A DNA stretch of 64,000 nt, taken from positions 248,001-312,000 of the forward strand of contig NZ_WWER01000003.1 of the NCBI RefSeq assembly GCF_009857885.1. Direction: 5' to 3'. Below are positions 1-8,776 of the stretch, one piece after another (position 1 is the first letter of the stretch; every line of letters starts with the position of its first letter). The position numbers and the translations under genes were made by a program. This DNA is from Pusillimonas sp. TS35. GTDB lineage: Bacteria > Pseudomonadota > Gammaproteobacteria > Burkholderiales > Burkholderiaceae_B. The notes beneath the pieces were generated by a model. The model had not been told where the DNA came from, ran no database searches, and saw only the letters and a program-made list of their open reading frames with translations.

Positions 1-1
1 G

Positions 2-607
2 CTAGCCACGCCCATAGACGCTGCCCAACTGATCGACCTACTGCGTATCTATCTGGGCAAGCGCCTGGCACCCCGCACCACCGCCCATGGCGTGTTCATG
101 GACGTACTCGGGCTGGGAGTGCTGATCACGGGCGAATCGGGCCTGGGCAAGAGCGAGCTGGCGCTCGAACTGATTTCGCGCGGCCACGGTCTGGTGGCCG
201 ACGACGCCGTCGAGCTTTCACGCACAGCGCCCAGCGTAATTGAAGGGCAATGCCCCGCCCTGCTGCAAAACCTGCTCGAGGTGCGCGGCCTGGGCCTGCT
301 GGACATCCGCACTATTTTCGGCGAAACCTCGGTGCGCCGGAAAATGAAGCTCAAGCTGGTCGTGCATTTGATCCGTTCCACGCCAGACGCGTTCGAGCGC
401 CTGCCAGTGCAGGATCAGACCGAAGATATTCTCGGCACACCCATCCGGCGAGTGATGCTGCAGGTTGCGGCCGGACGCAACCTCGCCGTGCTGGTCGAAG
501 CCGCCGTGCGCAACACCATCCTCACACTGCGCGGCATCGACACCATGGGCGATTTCATCGAACGGCAGGCCATTGCCATTATGGAAAGCAGCGGCCGCAA
601 CGACTAA
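2..607 (+). CDS. hprK: HPr kinase/phosphorylase, 5'-truncated
   Basis: C-terminal part of HPr kinase/phosphorylase, which phosphorylates and dephosphorylates a serine of the PTS phosphocarrier HPr in the cytoplasm. The reading frame is open from the window edge, so the N-terminal domain is outside. The visible part has the Walker A loop GESGLGKS, the [10 protein letters not shown] segment and the family signature beginning [15 protein letters not shown], followed by the conserved [10 protein letters not shown] stretch. In Betaproteobacteria hprK sits with ptsN and rapZ; rapZ follows here after 124 bp. The role in a complete sugar PTS is uncertain because such bacteria often have only a regulatory PTS. 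Confidence 0.95.
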   Translation, partial: LATPIDAAQLIDLLRIYLGKRLAPRTTAHGVFMDVLGLGVLITGESGLGKSELALELISRGHGLVADDAVELSRTAPSVIEGQCPALLQNLLEVRGLGLLDIRTIFGETSVRRKMKLKLVVHLIRSTPDAFERLPVQDQTEDILGTPIRRVMLQVAAGRNLAVLVEAAVRNTILTLRGIDTMGDFIERQAIAIMESSGRND

Positions 608-650
608 TGCCGCATTCCGCCCCGCCACCGCCCCGGGCAGGCAGGGCGGC

Positions 651-688
651 CACCCCGCCCGCAGCCACACAAGCCGCGCGGGCGGGTG
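651..688. other. GC-rich stem-loop between hprK and rapZ
   Basis: The arm at 651-662 (CACCCCGCCCGC) pairs with 678-688 (GCGGGCGGGTG) with one bulged base and a loop of about 15 nt. No T-run follows, so it is not a classical terminator; it may attenuate or be a processing site in the hprK-rapZ transcript. Confidence 0.4.
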
Positions 689-731
689 CAAGGGCTGGCA
701 CCGGCCCGCAACGGGAACAACTGTTTCAAGC

Positions 732-1601
732 ATGCTGAAGATCGTACTCATCACGGGAATCTCTGGTTCGGGAAAATCAGTGGCCCTGCGGCTGCTGGAA
801 GACTCGGGCTACACCTGCGTCGATAACCTTCCCGTGCGCTTCCTGCACGAGTTCATTGCCAGCACACGGGAAAGTGCACTCGAGCGCGTGGCAGTCGCCA
901 TCGACGTCCGTACGCCCGGCGAAATCGTAGAACTGCCCGGCATCATTACCAGCCTGCGGGCGATGGGCGTGGCTTTCCGGGTTATTTTCCTGGACGCCAA
1001 CGACAACACGCTGCAAGCGCGCTACTCCGAATCGCGTCGCCGACACCCACTCAGCGATCGCCTGCGCAAGGACGGTAAATCCCCCTCGCTGCAGGAATGC
1101 ATAGACACCGAGCGGGAGCTGTTGGCGCCCATGCGCGAGCAGGAACACGTTATCGACACTTCAGACCTTACCCCAGGCCAACTGCGTGCGTGGGTGCGCG
1201 ACCTGGTGCAGGCGGACCGCGCGCCGGTCGTACTCACATTCGAATCATTTGCTTACAAACGCGGGGTTCCAGGTGACGCAGACCTGGTTTTCGATGTACG
1301 CTGTCTCCCGAACCCTCACTACGACAGCAAGCTACGCCCACTGACTGGCCGCGACGCGCCGGTGGCGCAGTGGTTGTCGCAATTCGGCAGCGTCGAGACC
1401 ATGATCGAAGACATTGCCGGCTTCATCCAGCGCTGGCTGCCGCTTTACATGCAAGACACCCGCAGTTACCTGACCGTGGCCGTAGGTTGCACAGGCGGCA
1501 AGCATCGTTCGGTATATGTCACCGAGCAACTCGCGTTGCGGTTCGCTGATCAATCACCACTGATAAGGCACCGAAACCAGCCGCCGCCAGAACTCCCATG
1601 A
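732..1601 (+). CDS. rapZ: RNase adapter RapZ
   Basis: RapZ/YvcJ family nucleotide-binding protein, 289 aa, the usual family length. In enterobacteria RapZ binds small RNAs such as GlmZ and delivers them to RNase E, controlling glucosamine-6-phosphate synthesis; in other bacteria the role is less clear. The N-terminal P-loop GISGSGKS lies at residues 9-16 and the C-terminal domain has the conserved GCTGGKHRSVYV motif. The start is the ATG at 732, from which the protein begins MLKIVLITG as in orthologues; the open frame upstream of it has no family similarity. It follows hprK and its stop overlaps the start of the next gene, so the three are probably cotranscribed. Confidence 0.94.
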   Translation: MLKIVLITGISGSGKSVALRLLEDSGYTCVDNLPVRFLHEFIASTRESALERVAVAIDVRTPGEIVELPGIITSLRAMGVAFRVIFLDANDNTLQARYSESRRRHPLSDRLRKDGKSPSLQECIDTERELLAPMREQEHVIDTSDLTPGQLRAWVRDLVQADRAPVVLTFESFAYKRGVPGDADLVFDVRCLPNPHYDSKLRPLTGRDAPVAQWLSQFGSVETMIEDIAGFIQRWLPLYMQDTRSYLTVAVGCTGGKHRSVYVTEQLALRFADQSPLIRHRNQPPPELP

Positions 1602-2761
1602 TAAGACCGCACCCACTGCTCAAACTCGCCACGCTTGTCTGTGTTGCCGCGCTGGCCGCCTGTAGCGGTCCCGGTGGCACGAAGAAAAGCGCCAGTAGTG
1701 GGTCAGCCAGCTCTGCCAGCCGAGGCGGCGGCTACTACCTGGACGACGGCCCCGGCAGCAATATTCCGGCCGACCTCGACGCCATACCCGACGCGATCCC
1801 ACGCGTCGAAAAACATGCTGCCGGCAATTTCAAGCCCTATACCGCCATGGGCAAACGCTACGTGCCCATCAAAGACAACAGCGCTTTCCGCGAAGTGGGC
1901 ACGGCATCGTGGTACGGGCGCAAGTTTCATGGCCGCAAGACAGCCAACGGCGAAGTCTATGACATGTATGCCATGACGGCGGCCCACCCCACGCTGCCCC
2001 TGCCCAGCTACGCCCGTGTCACGCGGGCCGGCACCGGCAAATCGGTCATTGTGCGCATCAACGACCGCGGCCCCTTCCACAGCTCGCGCATCATCGATCT
2101 GTCTTATGTGGCCGCATCCAGGCTCGGGCTGATCGGTGCCGGCAGCGGCAAGGTAATCGTCGAAGCGATCACCAACGACGAGATACGCGAGGGCAAACAG
2201 GCGCCGGATATTGTCCCCGACCTGCCGCAGCCCGAGGCGCGTTTGGTTGCTAAGGCAGCCCCCAAGGCCGCGCCCGCGCCCTCGCTGCAGGTGCGTACAG
2301 TATCGCCCGACGGGCGTGTTGCCGCCGGGCAGACATATAAGGCGGGCGATCCCGTTCCAGATGCGTTGCAGGCATTGGCGCTGGCGGGCGCAGGCCAGCC
2401 GCGGGCCAGCAGGTCGACGCCGTCGCGGGTAGACACCATGCCCACGCCAAACAGTGCGCTGGCGCGGGCCGACGCCATCGCACCTGACAGCGGCGGGCAG
2501 GCAATTGAGCGGCATACAACGCCTTCTGGCACTATCTTCCTGCAATTCGGCGCCTTCAGCGCTCACGAAACGGCCAATAAGCTGGCGCTCAAGCTTAATA
2601 CCCGCATTAACGACGTAGAACGCCGCCAGGCGCATGTGCAGCCTAGTGGCGGCCTGTACCGGGTGCGCATCGGCCCCTACGCCTCACGCACCGAGGCTGT
2701 CAACGCCGCCAATCGTATTCAAGAAGCCACCGGCATGAACCCCAGCGTGGCTTTGCGCTAA
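1598..2761 (+). CDS. rlpA: RlpA-like septal lipoprotein (lytic transglycosylase, SPOR domain)
   Basis: Rare lipoprotein A family, 387 aa. A lipoprotein signal peptide ends with the lipobox LAAC, the lipidated cysteine being residue 22. A double-psi beta-barrel domain follows at about 100-190, starting GTASWYGRKFHGRKTANGE and containing NDRGPF. After a low-complexity Ala/Pro linker, a SPOR domain covers about 305-387 (FLQFGAFSAHETANKLALKL region). RlpA proteins cleave naked glycan strands at the septum and SPOR domains bind denuded peptidoglycan. The ATG overlaps the rapZ stop by four bases (ATGA), so translation is probably coupled. Its 3' end overlaps the convergent rsmI by four bases. Confidence 0.9.
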   Translation: MIRPHPLLKLATLVCVAALAACSGPGGTKKSASSGSASSASRGGGYYLDDGPGSNIPADLDAIPDAIPRVEKHAAGNFKPYTAMGKRYVPIKDNSAFREVGTASWYGRKFHGRKTANGEVYDMYAMTAAHPTLPLPSYARVTRAGTGKSVIVRINDRGPFHSSRIIDLSYVAASRLGLIGAGSGKVIVEAITNDEIREGKQAPDIVPDLPQPEARLVAKAAPKAAPAPSLQVRTVSPDGRVAAGQTYKAGDPVPDALQALALAGAGQPRASRSTPSRVDTMPTPNSALARADAIAPDSGGQAIERHTTPSGTIFLQFGAFSAHETANKLALKLNTRINDVERRQAHVQPSGGLYRVRIGPYASRTEAVNAANRIQEATGMNPSVALR

Positions 2762-3708
2762 GCCCCCTGCGCCCCGCCCCGCTGGCGCGACAGCGCGAGG
2801 GCATACAGCACATCGCGCGGCTGGCCTGTGACTTTGGCCGCCACGCGAGCGGCGTCTCGCACGCTCACGGTTTCAAGCAGCGCATCCAGCAGCGATAGCG
2901 TGGCCGGGTCAGCCGCGTCCGTCGCGTCCGCCGTCTCGATCGGTGCCTCGTGAACGATCAGCACGAACTCCCCTTGCCCGCGGTGCGCGTCTTCTGCGAG
3001 CCAGGCAGCCACCTCGCCCAGCGGCAGGGTATGGATCTGTTCATAGCGCTTGGTGAGTTCGCGGGCCAGCGTCAGACGGCGATGTGGCCCGCACAGCGTA
3101 CACAGATCGCCGATGGCGGCCGCCAGCCGATGCGGCGATTCGAACATCACCACGGGCGCCGGCACGGCGCACCACTGGCGTAGCCATTTTTGCCGCGCAG
3201 CTGCCTTGGCTGGCATGAAACCGGCGAACACAAACGCGGGATTCTCATCTGATGTGGCGCCGCTGGCCATCAGCGCCGCAATGACGGCACTGGGGCCCGG
3301 CAACGGCACCACCCCGTAACCCGCCTCGCGCACCGTGCGTACGATACGTGCCCCTGGATCGCTGACGGCGGGTGCACCCGCGTCGGACACCAGCGCTACA
3401 CGCTCGCCTCTGGCCAGCCTCGCAACAATGACATCGGCCGCCTGGGCTTCATTGTGCCGGTGTGCGGCCATGAGCGGCGTCGTCACACCCCAAGCATCCA
3501 GCAGCGTACGACTTGCTCGGGTGTCTTCCGCGGCAATCACATCGCAGCGCGACAGCGCCTGCCAGGCGCGCAGTGTCAGGTCTCCCAGGTTGCCGATCGG
3601 TGTTGCCACCACGTACAAGGTGGCTGCAGGCCAGTGCTGCGCGTCCATGCGCGCCAATATGCGCTGCCAAGCGTCTGCCGCGCCGGCGTCATTGGATAGA
3701 TCTTGCAT
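2758..3708 (-). CDS. rsmI: 16S rRNA (cytidine1402-2'-O)-methyltransferase RsmI
   Basis: SAM-dependent tetrapyrrole-methylase-fold enzyme that 2'-O-methylates C1402 in the 16S rRNA decoding centre. The signature LYVVATPIGNLGDLTLRA is near residue 31, with AAEDTR, a GAPAVSDPG loop and LPGPSAV downstream. At 316 aa it is longer than E. coli RsmI (286 aa) because of about 30 extra N-terminal residues; an internal ATG at 3648 (MDAQHWPAATLYVV) is an alternative start. It is divergent from yraN with 43 bp between, the same arrangement as rsmI/yraM-yraN in E. coli, and it converges on rlpA. Confidence 0.93.
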   Translation of the reverse strand: MQDLSNDAGAADAWQRILARMDAQHWPAATLYVVATPIGNLGDLTLRAWQALSRCDVIAAEDTRASRTLLDAWGVTTPLMAAHRHNEAQAADVIVARLARGERVALVSDAGAPAVSDPGARIVRTVREAGYGVVPLPGPSAVIAALMASGATSDENPAFVFAGFMPAKAAARQKWLRQWCAVPAPVVMFESPHRLAAAIGDLCTLCGPHRRLTLARELTKRYEQIHTLPLGEVAAWLAEDAHRGQGEFVLIVHEAPIETADATDAADPATLSLLDALLETVSVRDAARVAAKVTGQPRDVLYALALSRQRGGAQGA

Positions 3709-3735
3709 AATGTTTGAAACCCGAACTCAAATGAT

Positions 3736-3743
3736 AAGGAGGG
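3736..3743 (+). promoter_or_regulatory. Ribosome binding site fixing the yraN start
   Basis: AAGGAGGG lies 8 nt before the ATG at 3752. This supports that start over the long upstream open frame, which runs antisense through rsmI. Confidence 0.75.
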
Positions 3744-3751
3744 CACAGGCC

Positions 3752-4363
3752 ATGCCATCCGACGCCCACATCGATCTGCCCTACACGCTTGCCGCCGCGG
3801 CATGCGCACGCACCGCCCGCGCGCGCCGGCGCAAAGCCGCGCGAGCTCGCAAGGCTGCCCTGGCCGGGCCGCCCGAAAAACCCGGTTGTGGCGTACGACA
3901 CCCCGCTTACATGCAAGCGGCCAACGACGCACCCGCCACGGTGTGCGGCACAACGCCCGCACACTCACCCACGCAACAGGTGGGTGCGCGGTGCGAAGAC
4001 CTCGCCCGCCGCCATCTCGAAACGCATGGGTTGACTATATTAGGTCAAAACCTGGGCACGCGCCGTGGAGAGCTTGACCTGGCGGCGGACGACGCCGGCA
4101 CACTGGTGTTCATCGAAGTGAGATACCGGCGCTCGGCCTCGCACGGCGGCGCCGCCGCAAGCGTTACACCGCACAAGCAGGCGCGGCTCGTACGCGCTGC
4201 CCAGGCATGGCTCCCGGCGCTTGTCAGGTGCTGCTACGGTGGCCGCACACCGCCGTGCAGGTTCGATGTCATCAGCCTTGATGCCGGCAAGGCCGGCATC
4301 GACGCCGCCACGCCCGACACCGCAACAATCCAATGGATACGCGACGCGTTCAGGCTGTCGTAG
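3752..4363 (+). CDS. YraN family (UPF0102) nuclease-fold protein with Arg/Ala-rich N-terminal extension
   Basis: UPF0102/YraN family, 203 aa. The conserved PD-(D/E)XK-like domain covers about residues 78-200: GARCEDLARRHL, then TRRGELDLAADD and VFIEVRYR, which match the family pattern with Glu and Asp metal ligands followed by E-V-R/K. The biochemical role is not established. The first 75 residues are an unusual basic, Ala/Arg-rich extension (RARRRKAARARKAAL) absent from the typical family member of about 120 aa; a similar extension is, as far as I recall, seen in Bordetella relatives. The start is set by a strong ribosome binding site. The neighbours diaA and dolP match E. coli gene order. 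Confidence 0.85.
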   Translation: MPSDAHIDLPYTLAAAACARTARARRRKAARARKAALAGPPEKPGCGVRHPAYMQAANDAPATVCGTTPAHSPTQQVGARCEDLARRHLETHGLTILGQNLGTRRGELDLAADDAGTLVFIEVRYRRSASHGGAAASVTPHKQARLVRAAQAWLPALVRCCYGGRTPPCRFDVISLDAGKAGIDAATPDTATIQWIRDAFRLS

Positions 4364-4524
4364 CCGTCTGTTGCGCCACGCCGAACACAGCGCTACAGCC
4401 CCTGCAGCCATGCGCTCGGCGCGCCAACCTTTGCCGGTTATCCGCCCTTTGCAACGCAATCACCTGCTTGCAGACTTTACTTCCCTTTGCATGGAATTAA
4501 CATGAACCATGAGATAATGCGCCC

Positions 4525-5118
4525 ATGGACATGACCTCCCATATGACAAGCCATTTCGATGACGCCATCGATACCATGCGGGCCAGTTCGCAAGAGCTCG
4601 CGCCGATGCTCGCCACTGCCGTCGACATGGTATTCGCCACCTTGGCCAATGACGGCAAAATCCTGGCATGCGGCAACGGCGGTTCAGCCGCTGACGCCCA
4701 GCACTTCATCGCCGAACTCGTCGGCCGCTTCGAGCGCGACCGCCTGCCGCTGGCCGGTGTTGCCCTCAATACCGACACCTCCATTCTTACCGCTGTTGGC
4801 AACGATTACGGCTTCGACGCCATTTTCGAGCGCCAGGTCAGCGCGCTGGGGCAACCCGGCGATGTGCTGGTCGCCATTTCCACCAGCGGGAACTCTCCCA
4901 ACGTCATCCGGTCTATCGAAGCAGCCCATGACCGCGAAATGTCCGTGATTGCACTCACGGGCAAAGGCGGCGGCAAGATTGCGTCGCTGCTGCACGAAAC
5001 CGATGTGCATCTGTGCGTCCCGCACGACCGCACCATGCGCATCCAGGAAGTCCATATCGTGCTGCTGCACGCCCTGTGCGACGGCATCGATGCACTATTG
5101 CTCGGAGACACGCTCTAA
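4525..5118 (+). CDS. diaA: SIS-domain protein, DiaA / GmhA type
   Basis: Single-domain sugar isomerase (SIS) protein of 197 aa. It has the phosphosugar-binding segments CGNGGSAADAQHFIAEL and AISTSGNSPNVI and the C-terminal IQEVHIVLLHALCD helix. Sequence alone does not separate phosphoheptose isomerase GmhA from DiaA, the DnaA-binding initiation stimulator. The context, rsmI divergent from yraN-(this gene)-dolP, is that of diaA in E. coli, so DiaA is preferred. Automated pipelines often call it phosphoheptose isomerase. The ATG at 4525 is used; MTSHF at 4540 is a possible alternative. Its stop overlaps the next start by one base. Confidence 0.85.
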   Translation: MDMTSHMTSHFDDAIDTMRASSQELAPMLATAVDMVFATLANDGKILACGNGGSAADAQHFIAELVGRFERDRLPLAGVALNTDTSILTAVGNDYGFDAIFERQVSALGQPGDVLVAISTSGNSPNVIRSIEAAHDREMSVIALTGKGGGKIASLLHETDVHLCVPHDRTMRIQEVHIVLLHALCDGIDALLLGDTL

Positions 5119-5885
5119 TGGCCGATATGCCCGCCAAGTCCACCCTGTCCTTCAATACCGATACGCCCGCTGCCCCCCCCGTACGCGGCCGCTACCGCCA
5201 ACGCCTGATGATCGCCAGCGCTCTGCTGGCTGCCACCACTGCGCTGTCAGGGTGCGGGCTGATGGTTCTGGGCGGCGCGGGCACAGCCGCCGCGGTTGCA
5301 ACCGACCGCCGCACAGCAGGCGAACAACTCGACGACGAATCCATCGAACTCAAAGCCGGTTCCGAAATGCGGCAGTTAGTGGGCGAACAGGGCCGCGTCG
5401 CCGCCACCGCGTATGCGGGCCTCGTGCTGCTCACGGGCGACGTCGCCAATGCGCAGCAAAAGCAAAAAGCCGGCGAAATCGTCTCGCGCATACCCAAGGT
5501 AAGGCGCGTCGTCAACGAGCTGCGCATCGGCCCCATCACCGAATTGAGCGTGCGCACCAACGACACCTGGATCACCTCCAAGGTGCGGGGCAATCTCATC
5601 AACACCAAAGAAGTCCCCAGCCGCACCATGGTCGTGCAGACCGAGCGCGGCGTGGTCTATCTGCTGGGCAAGGTCACCGCAGCCGAGGGCGAGCGGGCCG
5701 GCAAGGTTGCTGCGGGCGTGCCTGGCGTGTCCAAAGTAGTAAAATTGTTTGACATTATTTCGCCCGCCAGCCTGCGCGACCCCGCCGAGATCTCCTCACC
5801 CCTGAGCACCCCCTCTGCGGCCCCGCAAAGCGCTCCCCCGGGCACCACTCTGGATTCAGGCCCACAGGCCTTGCCCGTGCAATGA
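5118..5885 (+). CDS. dolP: BON-domain outer-membrane lipoprotein, DolP (YraP) family
   Basis: Lipoprotein of 255 aa with two BON domains. A hydrophobic signal is followed by the lipobox LSGC, the cysteine being residue 46 from the coupled start; an internal ATG at 5208 would give a more usual short signal peptide. The DPR-type motif is TDRRTAGEQLDDE, the first BON domain is about residues 80-150, and the second starts at NDTWITSKVRGNL, almost as in E. coli DolP (NDTWITTKVRSQLL). DolP sits in the outer membrane at division sites and supports envelope integrity and BAM function. The C-terminus adds about 40 Ser/Pro-rich residues. It follows diaA directly, as in E. coli. Confidence 0.9.
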   Translation: MADMPAKSTLSFNTDTPAAPPVRGRYRQRLMIASALLAATTALSGCGLMVLGGAGTAAAVATDRRTAGEQLDDESIELKAGSEMRQLVGEQGRVAATAYAGLVLLTGDVANAQQKQKAGEIVSRIPKVRRVVNELRIGPITELSVRTNDTWITSKVRGNLINTKEVPSRTMVVQTERGVVYLLGKVTAAEGERAGKVAAGVPGVSKVVKLFDIISPASLRDPAEISSPLSTPSAAPQSAPPGTTLDSGPQALPVQ

Positions 5886-6382
5886 AAAAACTCATCATCG
5901 GCCTGGTCGCCGTGTTGGCGATCGCCGGCATTAGCGCTTGGCAACTCGGCGCCGGTGCCAATGCGCAATCGGCGCCCGACGTCACCTTCACCGACCTGAG
6001 CGGCCACAAGACTACCATGCAGGATCTGCGCGGCAAGGTCGTGCTGGTCAAGTTCTGGGCAACCAGCTGTACCACCTGTATTGCACAGATGCCGGGCACC
6101 ATCGCCCATTACAACGATCTGTCGGCCAAGGGCTTCGACACCATCGCCGTGGCGATGCAGTATGATCCGCCCAATTATGTCGTCAATTTCGCCGAAACCC
6201 GCAAGCTGCCCTTCAAGGTTGCCATCGACGCAACCGGCGAGCTGGCGCGCGCCTTCGGCGACGTCACGCTTACCCCCACGGCCTTCCTGATCGACAAGCA
6301 AGGCCGCATCATCAAGCGCTATCTCGGCAACTACGACGAAACAGCGTTCCTGACCACTGTGAACAAGGCATTGGCCGGTTAA
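5882..6382 (+). CDS. TlpA/ResA-like periplasmic thioredoxin
   Basis: Thioredoxin-fold protein of 166 aa. An N-terminal signal or anchor (MKKLIIGLVAVLAIAGISA) is followed by an AhpC-TSA/redoxin domain with the redox motif in FWATSCTTCIAQMP (cysteines 63 and 66) and the cis-Pro loop at TLTPTAFLID. Proteins of this family reduce periplasmic disulfides, for example in cytochrome c maturation. The specific partner is unknown. The ATG overlaps the dolP stop by four bases (ATGA), suggesting coupled translation at the end of the yraN-diaA-dolP unit. Confidence 0.88.
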   Translation: MKKLIIGLVAVLAIAGISAWQLGAGANAQSAPDVTFTDLSGHKTTMQDLRGKVVLVKFWATSCTTCIAQMPGTIAHYNDLSAKGFDTIAVAMQYDPPNYVVNFAETRKLPFKVAIDATGELARAFGDVTLTPTAFLIDKQGRIIKRYLGNYDETAFLTTVNKALAG

Positions 6383-7290
<908 letters not shown>

Positions 7291-7291
<1 letters not shown>

Positions 7292-8067
7292 TGCCACACA
7301 CTCAGGGTGCGGCGCGGGCCTTGCCCGCGTCACGCAAGGCCAACCGGCATCGCGTGCGCCGCCTGGGCGGCAACGAGCCCGTCTGGCTGTTCGACCTCGA
7401 CAATACCCTGCATGATTGTTCACGCGGCATCTTCGGTGCGATTGATCACGCCATGTCGGACGCCGTGCGCCTGAGCCTGGGCGTAGACACCGATACCGCC
7501 GACGAGGTTCGCCGCCGGTACTGGCAACGGTATGGCGCCACGGTCATCGGCATGGTGCGGCACCACGGCGTACGCGCCGATGAGTTTCTGGCGCTGAGCC
7601 ATGATTTCGAGATTGCCCCGCTGGTGCATGGCGAAACCGGCCTGGGGCGCAAGCTGGCGCAGCTGTGCGGCCGCAAGATCGTGCTAACCAACGCACCGCT
7701 TAGCTATGCCCGCGAAGTGCTCCGCACGCTGGGCATCCTGCACTGCTTCCATAGTATCTGGGCCATAGACCACATGCACCTGCAGGGCCGGCTGCGGCCG
7801 AAGCCTTCGGTGGCGCTGATGCGCCAGGTGCTGGCTCGCCTGGGCGTGCCCGCGCACCGCGTGGTGCTGGTGGAGGATACGCTGCGCAACCTGCGCGGCG
7901 CCCGGCAGGCGGGGATGCGCACCGTGCATGTATACCACCCAGGCACACCGTTTTCCGCCCTGCACAAGGGCCGCAGCCATTATGTGGATGTGCGCGTCAA
8001 CGCGGTGGGTCAGCTTCTGATGCTGCGCCACGGTGCGCGCATACCGGGCAGGCAGGGTCGCGACTGA
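7291..8067 (+). CDS. HAD-family pyrimidine 5'-nucleotidase
   Basis: Haloacid dehalogenase-fold hydrolase of the Sdt1/YjjG-like pyrimidine 5'-nucleotidase group, 258 aa. Motif I is WLFDLDNTLHDCS (nucleophile D35, acid D37), motif II is VLTNAP, motif III includes the lysine of RLRPKPS, and motif IV is VLVEDTLRNL. The start is a GTG overlapping the argB stop, so translation is probably coupled; about 25 basic residues precede motif I, so a start further in is possible. The 3' end overlaps the convergent moeB coding sequence by 71 bp. The physiological substrate is not evident. Confidence 0.85.
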
Positions 8068-8776
8068 ACCCCAGGCTCTGCCACTGCATGGTCAGGGCAT
8101 CCAGGCACAACAGGCGGCCCGTAAGCGGCTCACCAATGCCCGTCAGCAGCTTGATGGCCTCCGCCGCCTGCACACTGCCGATGATGCCCACCAGCGGCCC
8201 CAGTACGCCCGTGGTGGCGCAGCGCAGCTCGCGCGCGCCTTCGTGCTCCGGAAACAGGCAGTGGTAGCAGGGTGCATCGTCGCGGCGTAGGTCGTACACA
8301 CTGACCTGCCCAGCAAAGCGGATGGCCGCCCCCGATACGAGCGGCTTGCGCGCCCGCACGCAAGCGCGGTTTACATTGTGGCGTGTGGCGAAATTGTCGC
8401 AGCAATCGAGCACCAGGTCGGCCTGGGCCACCAGATCGTCCAAGGCCTGGCCCTGCAGGCGCGCCACCACCGCATCGATGCGAATTTCGGGGTTGATGGC
8501 CGCCAGCGCTATGCGGGCGGACTGCGCTTTGGCCATGCCCACGCGTTCAGTCGTATGCAGGATCTGGCGCTGCAGATTGCTGAGGTCGACCTCATCGTCG
8601 TCGGCCAGGATCAGGCGCCCGACGCCCGCCGCCGCCAGATAGGCCGCCGCTGGCGACCCCAGCCCTCCGGCGCCAACGATCAGCACGGTGGCCTCCAGCA
8701 GGCGCTGCTGCCCCTCTATACCCAGCTCATCCAGGAGGATGTGCCGGGCATAGCGCATGAGTTGCTGGTCGTTCAT
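7997..8776 (-). CDS. moeB: MoeB/ThiF-type adenylyltransferase
   Basis: E1-like adenylyltransferase of 259 aa. It activates the C-terminal glycine of a small sulfur carrier (MoaD or ThiS). The nucleotide-binding loop is VGAGGLGSPAAAYLAAAG near residue 34; the zinc-binding pairs are CYHC and CPVC; the adenylate-handling Arg segment is DLSNLQRQIL. No rhodanese domain is fused. Sequence fits molybdopterin-synthase adenylyltransferase, but thiazole synthesis cannot be excluded. Its ATG overlaps the stop of the upstream peptidase gene (ATGA), placing it last in the gpmA-envC-ctp-moeB operon. Confidence 0.88.
   Translation of the reverse strand: MNDQQLMRYARHILLDELGIEGQQRLLEATVLIVGAGGLGSPAAAYLAAAGVGRLILADDDEVDLSNLQRQILHTTERVGMAKAQSARIALAAINPEIRIDAVVARLQGQALDDLVAQADLVLDCCDNFATRHNVNRACVRARKPLVSGAAIRFAGQVSVYDLRRDDAPCYHCLFPEHEGARELRCATTGVLGPLVGIIGSVQAAEAIKLLTGIGEPLTGRLLCLDALTMQWQSLGFSRDPACPVCAHRGAASEADPPR

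Noticed and set aside
4487-4518. TTGCAT and GATAAT as a promoter for diaA
   Set aside because: Spacing is 20 bp and the -10 lies only 6 nt before the ATG, which would give an essentially leaderless transcript.
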